This document shows positions 46,554 to 59,122 of a stretch of 64,000 nt of DNA, one piece after another (within the stretch, counting starts at the first letter, position 1; each line of letters starts with the position of its first letter). Position numbers and translations under genes: made by a program. The DNA comes from Mesotaenium endlicherianum (lineage: Eukaryota; Streptophyta; Zygnematophyceae; Zygnematales; Mesotaeniaceae). The notes beneath the pieces are model-generated. The model saw nothing but the letters and a program-made list of their open reading frames with translations. It was not told the origin of the DNA and searched no databases. The stretch is from contig WELA01006444.1 in NCBI GenBank assembly GCA_009602735.1, positions 29,723-93,722 on the forward strand. Reading direction: 5' to 3'.

Positions 46554-47847
46554 TCACTTTGGGGAGGTGAGAGGGACAAGAAGTAAATTTTTGTTCTTCT
46601 CATCATGTATCCTTGATGTTCATAAAATTTGAAAACTAGTCTCTTGTCACCATAGGTGCACCGGCTTCACGTATTAACTACAAGCATATGCACTTTCTGT
46701 GACCTCCGCTGGCTCAAAGTACAAAGTTACATTTGTAAAAAAAGATATGTAAAAAGACATATCATGCACAAATGTACCTCACTTGCATGCTTGCCTTGAT
46801 CCCACTTTTTTGTGCATTCTACACCGGCAAGAGCACTCAAACATCACGCTGGCTGCCCAAGTGTTTGATGTACTGCTGCCACCCAACCAAAGCACACAAA
46901 CATGAAGCGACTTAATGGGCCCCTCGTGAACTTAAGCAAGTCTGGAAATATATGGCAGTTTGTGTTAGGAGCTAAGCACGTTCATTCCTGTTCAAACCCT
47001 GTGCCTGTAAACTGGAATAAGGTTTGTGAAGTCCAGCACAGCCCCTCCAAGCAACTCATTTACTTGAGCTTCAACTAGGACAAGTACTGTGCAACATCTC
47101 ACGTACAGTAATGTATTTGAGACAAGGTGGATTATTGATTCCAGCTTGTGATGCAGCATTGCAAGGGGAGGCAGAATAGCTTACGCCAACTAAGCAGTGC
47201 ACCATTTTAACTTAGCAGCCAGTACTGCTGAATATATAGCAGACAGAACGAGCGTACAGATGCTGGAGACACAGGCTTTGAAGTATGCAGATGCCTTGAA
47301 CCAATCAATGAGGCAGATATATACAAAGCGGCTCAGTATCTACTTTCTGCATTCAGTCTATTGCAGCTTCACTTCCTACAAAAAACGATAATAAGTTAAC
47401 AATACTACAGTTCATCTTGTATCCTGTCTTTTGGGATGGAACTGTTTTTCCTAGTCGACACGACTTAAAAACGCTTTATGTTGTAACATGCCATAGATAT
47501 GTAAATCCAGAGTAAAATAGCGTAGTTATGAAATTAACCTGTTCAGATTTCATCGATGCTAAATAAGCACGTGCACAGAAGAAACCTTATAATGCCCAAC
47601 TTGGCAATCTGAGGAAAAAAATCACGTCGCACCCATACAGTTCATAATACTCCAGCAGATGTGTCGTGTTGAACAAAATACAGTCGACCTACCGTTACAT
47701 CCAAGGGGTCCATCAATGACCACCAAAATATGCCCTTCTACATCGAACCGTTGTACTATGTACAAAGAAACATCGATTAGGGTTAGGGTTTGTCGTGCAG
47801 GCTTAAGGTTTTGGATTTAGGGCCACAACCCGACTCAGCCTAAGACA
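46554..47847. other. Convergent 3' intergenic region
   Basis: About 1.3 kb between two facing stops, AT-rich, with no exon pattern. TGTAA pentamers occur near 46735-46750. A short GGGTTAGGGTTT run at 47780 resembles plant telomere repeat but is too short to mean much. Confidence 0.45.
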
Positions 47848-50800
47848 CTACAGCTTCGATGGAAGGTTAGGAAGTGTTGGCCTTGTGTTCTCACCCTCGC
47901 TTTCATCACCTTCTGAGAAACTCGGACACATTCCGCCAATTTTGTCACGCCACCGGCGCTGCGCTGCGGCCAAGAAAGTTCGGAACTTTTCTTCGTAATC
48001 CTGCGGGTGCTGCCGCAGATGACCTGGCACCAAAGAAGACGTGCGCAAGTTTTTATCATATGCATTGACATTTGACAAGGATAAATACGTCTGCGCGGTG
48101 TATGCGTGTGCATGTAGAGACATTGTTTTGAAAGACATGTATTGTCCTTGTGTACAAAATACACCCTATATTGCCAACCATTTGGTAGCGAGCAAGGATA
48201 CCATGTGAAATGCCTGGCGAGTGTCAAACTCCTTTATACATCACTTTGCCTTATCACGGGTGCAGACATTCAAAGACCACCTTTCCATACAACATGGGAG
48301 ATGATAGAGTATCTTGAAGAGGGCAGGAGAGGGGGGGGGGCTTAAGGTTGTAAGAGCGCTCAGCTTGGGATGTACACAATTTATGTTATCAGATGAGGAG
48401 CTTGTCACAAATGTGCTCTACTGAAACTGGGTGTCCCTTAAGCACTCAAAAGTCCCTTGAACAGCGCAGTCCTCATTGTAGACAAGTAGACTTTCCAAAA
48501 TCAAGTACGACACAAAGAGCGGAGCTGGCGAGGAGGGGAGGAGGGGAGGAGGGGAGGAAGGAGGGGAGGGGGGAGCGCACCAACGTGCTCAGACTTGTTC
48601 CAGAAGACACCTGTCACGTGCCCGCCACTTGCCGTCACGTCGGCGATGAACTGGGTGATCCTCTCGTGAGGCGCCAGCACGTCTGACTGGCAGTAGAATA
48701 CTATCACTGGCCCCTTCAGCTGCATGCGTGATGTCATAAAATCAAAAGAAAACATTCTCTTTATATCTAAAACACGCGGTTTGTCAACCTTTGAAGGAAT
48801 GCAGTGGAAGGGCGAGGTTTAGTGTCTAATAAAATGACAGGCGGGTCATTAGCGGCGATGTGTACGGTATGACAGAAACAATTATTTCAGTGCACCCTGT
48901 TCACACCGGGCAGATCAGAGGATATCCACCCCGTCATACGAGACTGACAAGGAGACGCTTTTCAGATATCGATTAGGGAGTCAAAGCTCGCCGCAACACG
49001 TGATTTAGAAGCAGCTCACCGGAGACACATCCCGATGTTAGAGCAGCAGGCGTTGTTTCACGCAAAATATATTTTCCCAAACCACATGGATGTGCTGGAA
49101 GAGAAATATGGACATTGCAACTCCTGATTGGTTTAGCAAGTTCAAAAGTATCTGACACGGGAAGTGACTCACACAAAAGTAGCAATGAGCCCTCAGAGGC
49201 AGGCAGCGGCAGGCTTGCCCCCAAGCTTTTCTAGTGTCCCCTGCTTTTGGGAAAAGTCCAGCACAAATGAGGTATTGCCGGGCCAGAGAGTTGAAGCAGT
49301 GTTTATGAGGACCAACGGAAGCATATGACTTGAAGCCTGAGAGGCAGCGACAAGGGGCAAGTAGCCACATATATATTTTGCGGCTAAAAAAAGATGCCCC
49401 CCCGCAAAAAATAAATGCTGAAGGGGGGAGGCAAACGACGGGTGCGAGGTGGGGTTAGTTGCAGACGTTTGCAGAAGGCGCATGGCGTAGGGTTTTAACG
49501 TCGAGAATATGCTGCGGGTTTCTTCAGGGTTTCTGATGCAGTGGTGGTGTCATAGGCTTTGCTATCAAAAATTGTAGGAACTTGCCGTAGGTTTACATCA
49601 CAGGGATTTGGTCACTCACAGCCCATGCAGTCAGCGCCGACCAGAATTGTGCGCGCTGGGCCTCGAAGGCAGACAGGAAGAAGAAGTCGAGCACGGGCAC
49701 TGCGGCGGTGGCAGCCGCGTGCCTCAGCCAGCTGGGCTGCCCGACTCTTCCGGGCGGGTCAGACAGGAACTTGACGCCGATCGCGCTCACGAAGTCTATG
49801 GGGCAGGAGTCGAGAGCCAGCCCGGCAAAAGAGCGTCTCAGCACCGCATATTTTTCCGGGCAGTTCTCGAGCTCCTGTTGAGATCCTTCAAGATGAGAAC
49901 AAACTAAAACCAACAATAAATAATAAAGCATGACAACTAGAAGGTAAGAGTGCAGGAGTTGTGCCCAGCAGACCTCCACGCTACGTTAGCACCCCTGCAT
50001 TGCCAACGCCTTCTCAAAAAGAGTGGCAATGTGGGGCTAAGCTGAGGGCACAGGACGTCAAAATCAGGGTCATTTGGTAGGGTGTTGGAGTTATCACTTC
50101 AGACAGGGGCCGGAGGTCAATAACGTCGGGTGCTAAGCTAAGGTGTGCTCCACTAGAAGCAATACATAGGCGTCGTATACCTGTTGCTGTAATCCACATT
50201 TTCTTTCCCAAGAAGAAGAGTAGCCACACGTGCCCACCCCTGAAGAAGATGTCAGCAGCTATTTAGGCGAATCAGGGGAAAAATGTCAAAAAAAATGGGA
50301 AGACTAGTAAGTCAAAAAGAGGCAAACCCTGGTTGCTACACGTGGCCAGACTGTGGAAACGGGTGCATGCAAAGTACCACTTTTGCTGAGAGGAATGAAA
50401 TTGACGCGTACGCGCGCATGTGAACATGCATATGTGTGTGTGCGTGTGTGTGTGGCGTATGCGTGTCTTGTACAGTCTGTACTGTCAGTGGAGCATCAAA
50501 AGATTTAATAGAGTTGGAGCAAGGATTGTAAGAGTCATGGACACACAAGGCCGCGGCAACTTAGCGTATGCCTGCATGCGCGCACGCCCGCCAGTTTGCT
50601 TCTCAGCAGAAGGAGCAGGTGAATCCCTCTTCTACTTTTGATCAACTCATGATACCCACCGTACCATGTGAAACCCAAAACCTTCATCTGAAGCGGTAAG
50701 AAGCGCAAGCAACCCATCCTCACGCACGCCAGGCAGGCGTCTACAGCGGCAGAGAGGACCCCACTCTCTGTTTGTTATATGCTACGGCAGACGTGAATAC

Positions 50801-52421
50801 GAAGGGAAAAAAAGGGTGAACTGAGGGGCATAACTGTTGTATATTATTTTGGGGGGCATGGGAGGAGAGAGGGGTGAGGGGAGGGTGGTGAAGGAAAGGA
50901 CCTGCAGCAGCTTGTAGAGGCAAGCTTTGCATCCCCCTGAGAAGGCCGCAAATAGGATTGGCCTGGCTGTGCTCCCCACTTCCTGAGGGAGAAACAAACT
51001 ACTGGCCACTCGTCATTGAAAGTGTAAGTTTAGGTGTACACACATAAGATGTTCATGTGTGCACGCATGCCTCACATATGTTTTCCGGGAGGGTGTGTGC
51101 GGGTGTGTGCATGTGTGGGAGAGCTACTCCGGTGTCCGCGTGATATACATTTAATATATTCAACACTTTCCTGGTACTCAGGATAGTTGGACCTAGATTG
51201 GTATTGAAATTGGAGTAATGCAACGATTTAGGATTAGGGTGAGTCAGCGGCACATTGTTTGCACAGTTTCTAACTTAGAAATGGAGATGAATATGCGATG
51301 CATCCTCCTTCAGCCATGGACAAGCTTCCAGAGGCTGTGGCAGTACAGCGTACCAAGTGCAGAACTTCAAGCACCTGGCGGGCGAGTGAGAGGGCTCTCT
51401 GTGGAAACCACCTGCCAGGTGGGAAATTGCAATCAGTGAGGTTTTTGCACCCTGGATGCAGGCACAGTTTTTACATGTCAAAAAATGAACAGGCAATTGC
51501 ACACCCATGGAAGCACAGATTTATGTACCAATTGTGTACAAAAGTTACGTATCTGTGCTACTTAAATGACCTTAAGAGGTACACTACAAATGTGTGCATG
51601 TGCAGTTCAATATGTCCAAAATCATCTCGACAAATGAATGAAATTCTGTGTGTATTTTTTTTGAAGTGCGCGTTCAGGAGCCTGAGGTTGGGACATGAGG
51701 GCAGGAACAGTAAACGCGTGAAGCAAAGACATACTTGCGTACTTCATAGCATGACAGGAACTGGACAGTGGCATGTACCATCAAGTCAAGGTTTCGGGGT
51801 GATTGTGATTGTTCCTCCATGCCACACAAAGCTGCGACTCATGGTGTATCCTGATCAACCACCAGGTTGGAGTAAGCCAGGCAACAACAGCAAAAGTAGC
51901 CTTCACATATGTGTGTGGATGTTGGTGTGTGTGAGAGTGTGTGTATTGTCTGACCGGCTGAAAAAGTGAATGGGCATTCAGTATGTGGAATTTCACAGAG
52001 ATGACCATGAGGCAAGTTTGAGATGAAAGATTGTAAATGCAACCTACAAATTGAGAACAGGTGGGTGACACAAGAGTGCATTCCATCCGTTGGCATTGTA
52101 TAGCTTGGCATAGGCTGCCAGATGTCGCTTCTGAGAGTACATCCAGCCAAAGGTGACTACAATCGGTCTTGGCTCCTGACTGCTTGACAGTCGACTACAA
52201 TGCTGACTTTCTGGCCTATTGGATTGCGAACCATTGTGTTGCAAAACAGAGGCCTCATGATAGCTGACTTCTGCACTGGGTTCTAAAGATCCATGGTTGG
52301 CAGCTTGCTCGGCAACCTGCGAGTCCGATCTGCTCCAATACAGGGACGAGTTTTCTTCTCCCATTCGATGCCAAAGCAAATTGAATGCTGCAAGGAGAAG
52401 TGATTCTTCTCCTGGAAGCAA
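47848..52421 (-). CDS. TMEM53/DUF829-type alpha/beta hydrolase-like protein
   Basis: Six exons close in phase on the - strand: 52421-52048, 51411-51354, 50982-50902, 49874-49620, 48719-48581, 48023-47848; 1083 nt, 360 residues. Residues 1-85 are polar and unconserved. From residue 86 it shows the family start PIVVTFGWMYSQKRHLAAYA and HPPVLNL-WFPQRALSLA. The putative nucleophile is Ser159 in LFAAFSGGCKACLYKLL, followed by LALDSCPIDF and AFEAQRAQFWSAL. A probable acidic residue is Asp269 in FYCQSDVLAP, and His304 lies in SEHVGHLRQHP. This is the plant DUF829 layout; animal TMEM53 members are nuclear-envelope or membrane linked, and the substrate is unknown. The chain is spread over 4.6 kb with long introns. 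A small alternative exon at about 50660-50685 is possible but not needed for phase. The first Met (52421) is chosen; an in-frame Met lies 19 codons later. Confidence 0.86.
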
Positions 52422-53623
52422 TATTACGAGTGCGCTCTTAAGAATGTAATAAGTTGCTGGTTCTGAGATATGAACGACAGTAGAGGTTTCTTAACTCAAT
52501 TTTGAGAAGGCTATTTTCAACTTGTGATGTGACCACTTGTGATGTGAACGGAATGTGGTTGAAGGTATTGCTTCAGCAACGAATCGCTTGTGCTACCCGA
52601 CATTATTCAGCTCGTAGTAAGACTTGCTCACCTTAGGGTGTGAAAGTCTTGAGGTGTGTTGCCGCAACTATTATCTATGTGAAGCCTCTACTGCGGATGC
52701 TCTACTACATTTAAACGTGAAGCGAAGTTGCAAGCAATGCATCCTTCTTTTCCGTAAGCATTTTGATAGACGTACATCCGTTACATTGTTTCAATACTTC
52801 TCACTTTCCCATAGAATAGAATTTGTATGAAGACTCTAGAGTGGGCAAAAACGAGCGATTCTATTCAATTTGACTGTACCCGTTTGTACCCGGCGGAAAA
52901 ACGCGTCGATATAAATGTGAAATCTCGACCATTTTCGATGTTTAGAGTGCACTTTGCGCGCTCCTTGCTATCCATTTCAGTCGCGCCTACAATTGGAAAA
53001 CGGCTAAAAGTGAACTGGATAGTAGAAAATGCTATTGACCTCGAGAGGTCAATTGCGTTTTCTGTAATTGAGACAGGTTCGCGTTCTTATCTTGCGGAGT
53101 CGTAAATCGTGCGAGGTACACCGGAGTACATGCCAAAGACGACCTTGCTATCCCCGCCTACTGTACTCACTGACGTGCTTCCACGCCAATTGTGAAAGAC
53201 TCGTGAGCTGCAAATCATGACCCTCATGATCGGGGCATTTTAGCGACGATTAAATAGCGAGGACGTGTGGCCACTGTAAACCAAATTTTTTGAAATCTAT
53301 TAAATTGGGTCACTTGTACAATTGAATAAATTTCTGGAAAATTGATTAGCACAAAATTCGATAGCGCGATGTGCGGAATATAATATTTCGCGAGTGCCCA
53401 CTCTAAAGCAGCCCTAATAACACGCGAAACTAAAAAGTGCCATCTTTGTTTGCGTTGTTCATTTCAGTGTACCAAGTATTAACGTTTGAACTTCAAACTA
53501 TTTGACTACCGACACTTATTGTCTCAACAAAAGAAACTTAATACATGGGATAGCTCTCATAGATTAGTGCCCTGCCTCTTGTAAAAGGCACCGAAAACTA
53601 GTGTTCGAGGAATTGAGGACTAC
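52422..53623. other. Divergent intergenic region (TMEM53-type / GDPD)
   Basis: 1.2 kb between divergent starts; no supported gene. AT-rich near 53280-53400. Presumably holds both promoters. Confidence 0.45.
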
Positions 53624-55763
53624 ATGCTCTTCGTAGAGAAACCATATGCATTTTTGGCGACAGCAGCATGTACCCTGATTCTTATATTCATTTTGGAAAC
53701 TTCTCATAGCGACTCTCATGATAGCAGTTTGTCTTCATTTCGGCTTAAGAGGGAGGCTGAAGCGTTCCATAGCAAACTTCAGAAGAAGTTGACAGGAGCC
53801 TGTGAGATACCAGAAGGAGGCGGGACACCTACCCTGGCATGCTGTGGCCATAGGGGAGCTCGCCAGCTAGCACCTGAAAACACCTTGACATCCTTCTGGA
53901 AAGCTGTAGAGGTGAGCATTGTGATGTGTCTGATGTAATATGTCCAAGTACTGTTTCACCATGTGTTTCGGGTTACGTGCCATTGCTGCTCCTGGGTCAG
54001 CAGGTCTGCTGAATGTGATACATTCACCCCATTCACTCACTTTTTGGGAAAAGTGTACGCCTTCAAGTACTCTGAGGGGTTCAGAGGTCTTTCCAGTCAA
54101 GGCTGCCATGTGTGTGAGGAACAGGCATGCATAAGTTTGTGAACTTCAGTGATTCGCTGGGGTCGATCATGTGAAGGGGCAACTGCAGTCTATTAAGTGA
54201 TTGTCCTCGTATGCTTTTTCTTCCATATTGGGTGCAGCTTGGAGATGGGGACATTGTATTATAGGCTCTATGGGACGTTAGATTTGACAAATTTACAGAG
54301 GACTTGGGAATATAGGCGTTCTTGAGATATATGTGTGAGGCTTTGTAGGGTGCACGAAGTAGGGTGAGCGGTTTGCCAACTCATGTTAGAATCAGAACGG
54401 CGATGCCAAGTGGTGTGTTCATGAGGTGAGCTGTCTGTGGAAGGGAGTGTCTGGCCCATTGCCATTTTTGCTCATAAGCACTGGATGCCTGTCAGTCAGC
54501 CTTGCGCAGCCCATGAGCCAGACGTGTTGCCTGAGTTGTTGCAGGTGGGCGCTAATTGCTTCGAGCTAGATGTCCACCTCACGGCAGACGGGCAATTGGC
54601 GGTGGTGCACGGGCGCACACTACAAGAAAAACTGCTGCTAGTGGACCAGGGCGTTGAAGCAAGGCAGCCGGAGGAGATGCAATGGGCTGAGATACAGGCC
54701 CTGGATGCGGGCGCCTGGTTCTCCTCGCATTATGCGGGACACAGAGTGTCTCTTCTCGCAGAAGTGGCTCAGGCTTTCTGGGATGTGCCTGTGCAGATAG
54801 TGGTGGAGCTGAAAACACGACCGTGCTTCGTAGGTAGGCTGCTGTCATGTGTCGTTGGATGCTTCTCTCTTTGACGTTCTATCTTCACCAGATAGGGGAG
54901 CATGCCCGCAGGCCGTGTTCAGATTGCCATTAGCTTGCAAACATCTCTGTTGTTGTATGTGTGCGTGGTGTCGATGTCTGCAGAGAGGTGCCCAGCTGGC
55001 AAGTGGGAAGAGCTGTTTGCAGTTGCTCTTTTGGAATGGCTGAACAAGGAGGAGGTGCAATCCAGGGGAGAGCCCAGGTTGTGCATCATCTTGTCTTCTT
55101 TCAATCACGGCCTGATCGACCTGCTGGCAGACATGTTGGAGAAAGAAGTTCCGTTGAAGACGTCTCTGAGGAAGCACATGGCAGGTAAGGAAATGTTTTG
55201 CTTGCTCCCAGGTTGCTGGAACCTCTCCATGTTGGTGCTTCGGACTTCTCTATGACATATTGCTCCAATTTCTTGAGCCTGCAGCTGCTCACATTGTGGA
55301 CAACGGCTCTCTTCTAAGCTAGGCAAGAAAGCACTCGGCTGGTCTTATTGCTGCCTCTGCATATTATTCTATGTTAAGGCATTTGGCACATGAAGTCAGT
55401 TTGATTGTGGTTATGCTGGGAAACAGAGATTGAACTTTGCAATGCATGTGAACTTTACTCCACCGAGTGCTATTGGTTAAGCTGTTCGATACCTCCATGG
55501 TTTTTGCACGTTGATGGCATGCAGGACTGGCGTACATTCTGGCCCCAGATCATAATGCATCCGAGGCCAGCCTTCGACCATCTGTTGAATTTATTGCGCC
55601 TATGCACACTAAGCTAGAAGAAACAGAATTATTGTGGAAAGGGAAGAGGCAAGCCATTACTTGGGTTGTGGATGATGTACAAGAACTGGAAGATCTTGCC
55701 AAACAAGGGGTCCAATCTATAATATCTAATGATCCGACCCTATGCCACCATCTGTGTGGGTAA
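53624..55763 (+). CDS. Glycerophosphodiester phosphodiesterase (GDPD family), membrane-anchored
   Basis: Four exons close in phase: 53624-53911, 54545-54833, 54984-55184, 55525-55763; 1017 nt, 338 residues. The N-terminus has one hydrophobic segment (about 8-25, AFLATAACTLILIFILET), a likely signal anchor. The GDPD signature is complete: His76-Arg77 in CCGHRGARQLAPENT, Glu103 and Asp105 in CFELDVHL with the second catalytic His118 in VVHGR, then VVELKT (the metal-linked Glu-Lys strand) and IILSSFNH. The last exon has APMHTKLEE, ITWVVDD and GVQSIISNDP, the TIM-barrel closing strand. It hydrolyses glycerophosphodiesters to glycerol-3-phosphate and alcohol, with metal ions. In plants such enzymes serve phosphate and lipid recycling. 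It faces the C2HC-motif gene convergently. Confidence 0.93.
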
Positions 55764-56931
55764 CGTCTTTTGGTCAGCTATTTCAGTGAAGTCCCATTGA
55801 CCAATCCCAGGTTGATGGGGCACAGTTTGAAGGTTTGCGACATGAATTGTCGCTAACCAAAGTTTGACAAGTGTGAATATTGCCTAAATAAAACGCGTTG
55901 ACGGTTATGCGGCAGACATTGCAGCAGGATGTAAGCTGTTACACTTACCCACCCACGCAACTTTTTCCGACCTTGCAAACTTGGAAATGCGTAAGGGCTG
56001 GCACAAGCCTCAGTCAGGGACTGGATGAAGGGCGGTCGACGGACACTCATGGCGACCGTTTGGTACTCACTCGCACGTTACCCATATCGTAGGGAAATTG
56101 TTCGTTGGACAACCTCAATGCCAGGAAGGGCCGGACATGTTGCACATTCTACTGGCCTGGCAACTCTCTATAGAGCCCACCCAGTTACCAACTCCAGTAT
56201 AGCACCAGCATAGAATGGCCCTGCAGCATAATGCATCCTCGTACACTCCTACAATTTAATTAAGTACTTTCGAGTGTCTGGTAGAATTGGCTTATAGCAT
56301 AGTCAGCTACATATAATTGGTTGCATACAAGAGTTCAACTAGAGACATGACAGACAAGAAACATGCATTATAGAAAATTATTACTTCTATTCTTTTTCAT
56401 CATCACTTCAATACATTCTTATTGTACTGGCACCTTGATTACACGACATACCAATGTCTTTTTGCAGTTGGTTGAAAACAGCATTGCTGTTTAATTTCTG
56501 TTTGTGAAACTGTCACGCGTCAATATGCATTCATACCAAAGCATGAACACTTGGCACCAAGATGTGTGCCAAACTTTATTCTTGGCTCCAATAAGAACGA
56601 GCATTAACATGGCCAACAAACACAAGGTGGACAGGCATTGCTATGAAGAAGCTACACTAGTACCTACACTTGGTAGCCTTGCACAAATAGAATGAAGCAG
56701 AAATGCATGGACCAGACGTCATTGTATTGCTTCATGTCAAAAGCAGCCCCTGAACCTCATCCGGTCTTGGACATATTTAACAAATTAAGTCTGCCTCTAT
56801 CAAATGTGGCCTATACCAAATTCATAAAGATGGATATGCCAGCTCCCTGCTGCCAGTCTTATGATGGGCATTAGCTACTTATGAAGCAAAATAGTCACTA
56901 CCTGTATACAAAAACCCCTGACCTCACCTAA
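55764..56931. other. Convergent 3' intergenic region
   Basis: About 1.2 kb, AT-rich, with no exon pattern on either strand. TGTAA on the + strand at about 55930 is a candidate polyadenylation signal for the GDPD gene. Confidence 0.4.
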
Positions 56932-58011
56932 TTATGCATGCATTGCTACATCATCATCGGCATTTATACACCAGTACTTATAATGCTCCTTTCGCCGAAA
57001 GTTGCTTACAAGCCCACCACAATGGCGGCATGTGAAACTGCTGCCATCAGCAGACGCATCTGCAACAACTTGTAGTCGCCCACTTTCTGCCAATATAGGT
57101 ACTCTACTTTCCCCCCTTGTGCTTTGATAGCCCCTTTGTGTATCACTATCTTTTTCCTCTGCTCCATCGTCCCCGCCAACTACTACAAGATCACATGCTT
57201 CTGTGTAGGGCTCTATAACAACACCATTATTGTAGCTTTTGGGGACAGGCTTATCCAGCGCAGAGGCAGAGCTGCTTCCATAAGACTTACTGTAATTTGG
57301 CATAGACTCAGGTACGTGTGCAGTTTCAGCGAGAGCACACTGAGCAAATAGAATTGAGAGTTCGTCAGCCTCTGGAGACGAGTCGACACCAGTGTGAAAT
57401 ATTGTGCGTGCTCTATAAAGAGCCTTATGCACAGCCGTCTCTCCACCTTGCACACGGAGTGCTTCCACTACCTGCTTATACGTGAATAACATGCACTTTG
57501 TAAAGCTACAAGCACAAGATATTCAAGAGTGAACATGAGATAAGAAAGTAGTTGATACTGCTGTTTCCAAAAATACAAGGGGGGCGTAAGGCTGGCCGCC
57601 ATCTTATATCCAACTCATATAGAAGGCAAGCGGCGGCTCATTAATGAATATGATATTGACTACCGTAGTTTTTGTATATTAAATTAGTTTAAAGGCAAAC
57701 TTTGATGCACCTTCCAGACGTGCTATGACCATGCTCCCCCTTCCCCTTTATACCAAGGGATTCCTCGACCTTTCTGGGTACTGAGAGAGATCTGTCAGGA
57801 GCAACACATTCATATTTTCTGCTGGAACCCGCTTCCGATAGGTCATATATGAGGAATTGGTCAAGAAGGCATATTACAGGCAGTACAAGAGCAAAGTTGA
57901 CAAGAATCTTACCGCCTGCAGGGCCAGCGATGGTTGACCTTCATTAAGACTACCACGTGCTATGGCCAGCAACGACGCCATCCTTTCCAATTTAGCGCTC
58001 GACGAATCCAT
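56932..58011 (-). CDS. Conserved green-lineage protein with C-terminal C2HC-type motif
   Basis: Two exons close in phase on the - strand: 58011-57913 and 57471-56932; 639 nt, 212 residues. Residues 1-60 (MDSSSAKLERMASLLAIA ... GQPSLALQAVVEALRVQGG) read as amphipathic helices, followed by a DELSILFAQCALAE helix, a variable acidic/Ser linker (85-155), and a compact end ILAESGRLQVVADASADGSS, then CRHCGGLVSNFRRKEHYKYWC, with Cys181, Cys184, His196 and Cys201 as probable zinc ligands. From memory, plants have an unnamed protein with this same helix-linker-zinc layout, but I cannot confirm a family name or function. The Met at 58011 fits the conserved start; an in-frame Met at 58074 is less likely. 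It is divergent to TMCO1. Confidence 0.8.
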
Positions 58012-59122
58012 GTCAGTACAAGGCTCACAGGTAGCGGAAGATGAACATTGGCCTAACCTGCAGCCAAGCCCCAACTAAGCAAGAAGAGGACGTATGCGAC
58101 CAACTGATTTGTGCCAAAGTCGCTCTCGCAAGTGGATCTATAGTGAAACTTGGACGAGGACTAAGAAGCTTTCTGAAGCAAGCTAGTGGACTACAGAAGC
58201 ATCAGGGAAACATGCGTCCTTTTACATTCAAATTCGTTTTTCATTCCCTTCTGACCAGAACCATCCATCGAAATCATGTGATTAGTTGCTATATAAGCTG
58301 GACAAAGATGCGTCGACTGCCGAACGGCAGTATACAGCAGCGATTTGTGGTGTGCGGGGCCCCCTTGGCGACCGACCACTTTGCTCTAGCGCGGTCGTAC
58401 GCGAGTTACTGCGAGTATGTGCGAGCCGAACTTCGGCAATTATACTCGAAGAAACGCTCTGTAATTTCTCTTGATATTGCTGGCGCCTTCAGGCACATCG
58501 TTGCGACGTCAAACTTTGGAGCTTCAACGTCGTCACTGCCAAGCCTCGAGTGCATGCTTTAGTGGCATTATATTTGGTAGGAGCGTTGCTGGATCGCCTG
58601 GAGCAATCCCGCTGTCCACTGCTGTCTATTTTGTATCAATGGGGGCTAAATGACATCTTTGTCTCGTCTTCTTCTGGTCTGGAGCTTAGGGTGGGTGTCT
58701 ATGTGCCCTAATCTTCGTTTTTGTACTTGTGGTGGACTGGCAGTTGATATCTGTCTATCCCTGGTTTGAGGTGACGTCCTTTGACATTTTTATAGTCGAA
58801 GCCTAATATTTATAAAAGCCTCATACTTATGCACTCCACTTTGTACGTGCACGCTCTTATTTGTAAGACATATAGTCTCTTAACAGTGTTCCTATCTCGG
58901 GTCACACTGTTCTACGTGGCTGTACTGTACATCACTGAAGGCAGCAATGAAGAAAGCTTGTAGTGGATTAAAACCTGTATAGATTGGAAGCCGTGGTACT
59001 GCGATCTACTTGTGATGGGTCAATCACTCTTCTCCTGGTATACGTGTATGTGGCACTTAATGGTAACTAGAATGCTAAGCGTATATTGCTGATCTTCGTC
59101 TTTCTGCAGGTATTAAGCAGCT
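58012..59122. other. Divergent promoter region and probable 5' UTR intron of TMCO1
   Basis: An acceptor (TTTCTGCAG ending at 59109) sits 13 bp before the TMCO1 ATG, which suggests an untranslated first exon upstream with an intron in the 5' UTR. The 173-codon + strand frame at 58041-58562 shows no family motif and overlaps this region; its 3' half could be that leader exon. Confidence 0.4.

Noticed and set aside
47778-47792. Telomere-like GGGTTAGGGTTT
   Set aside because: Barely two units in ordinary intergenic sequence; no array.
50660-50685. Possible extra exon (MKVLGFT) in the TMEM53-type gene
   Set aside because: It has usable splice signals, but exons 50982-50902 and 49874-49620 already join in phase 0 with family-like spacing.
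58041-58562. 173-codon frame on the + strand
   Set aside because: No family motif, and it overlaps the divergent promoter and the probable TMCO1 leader region.
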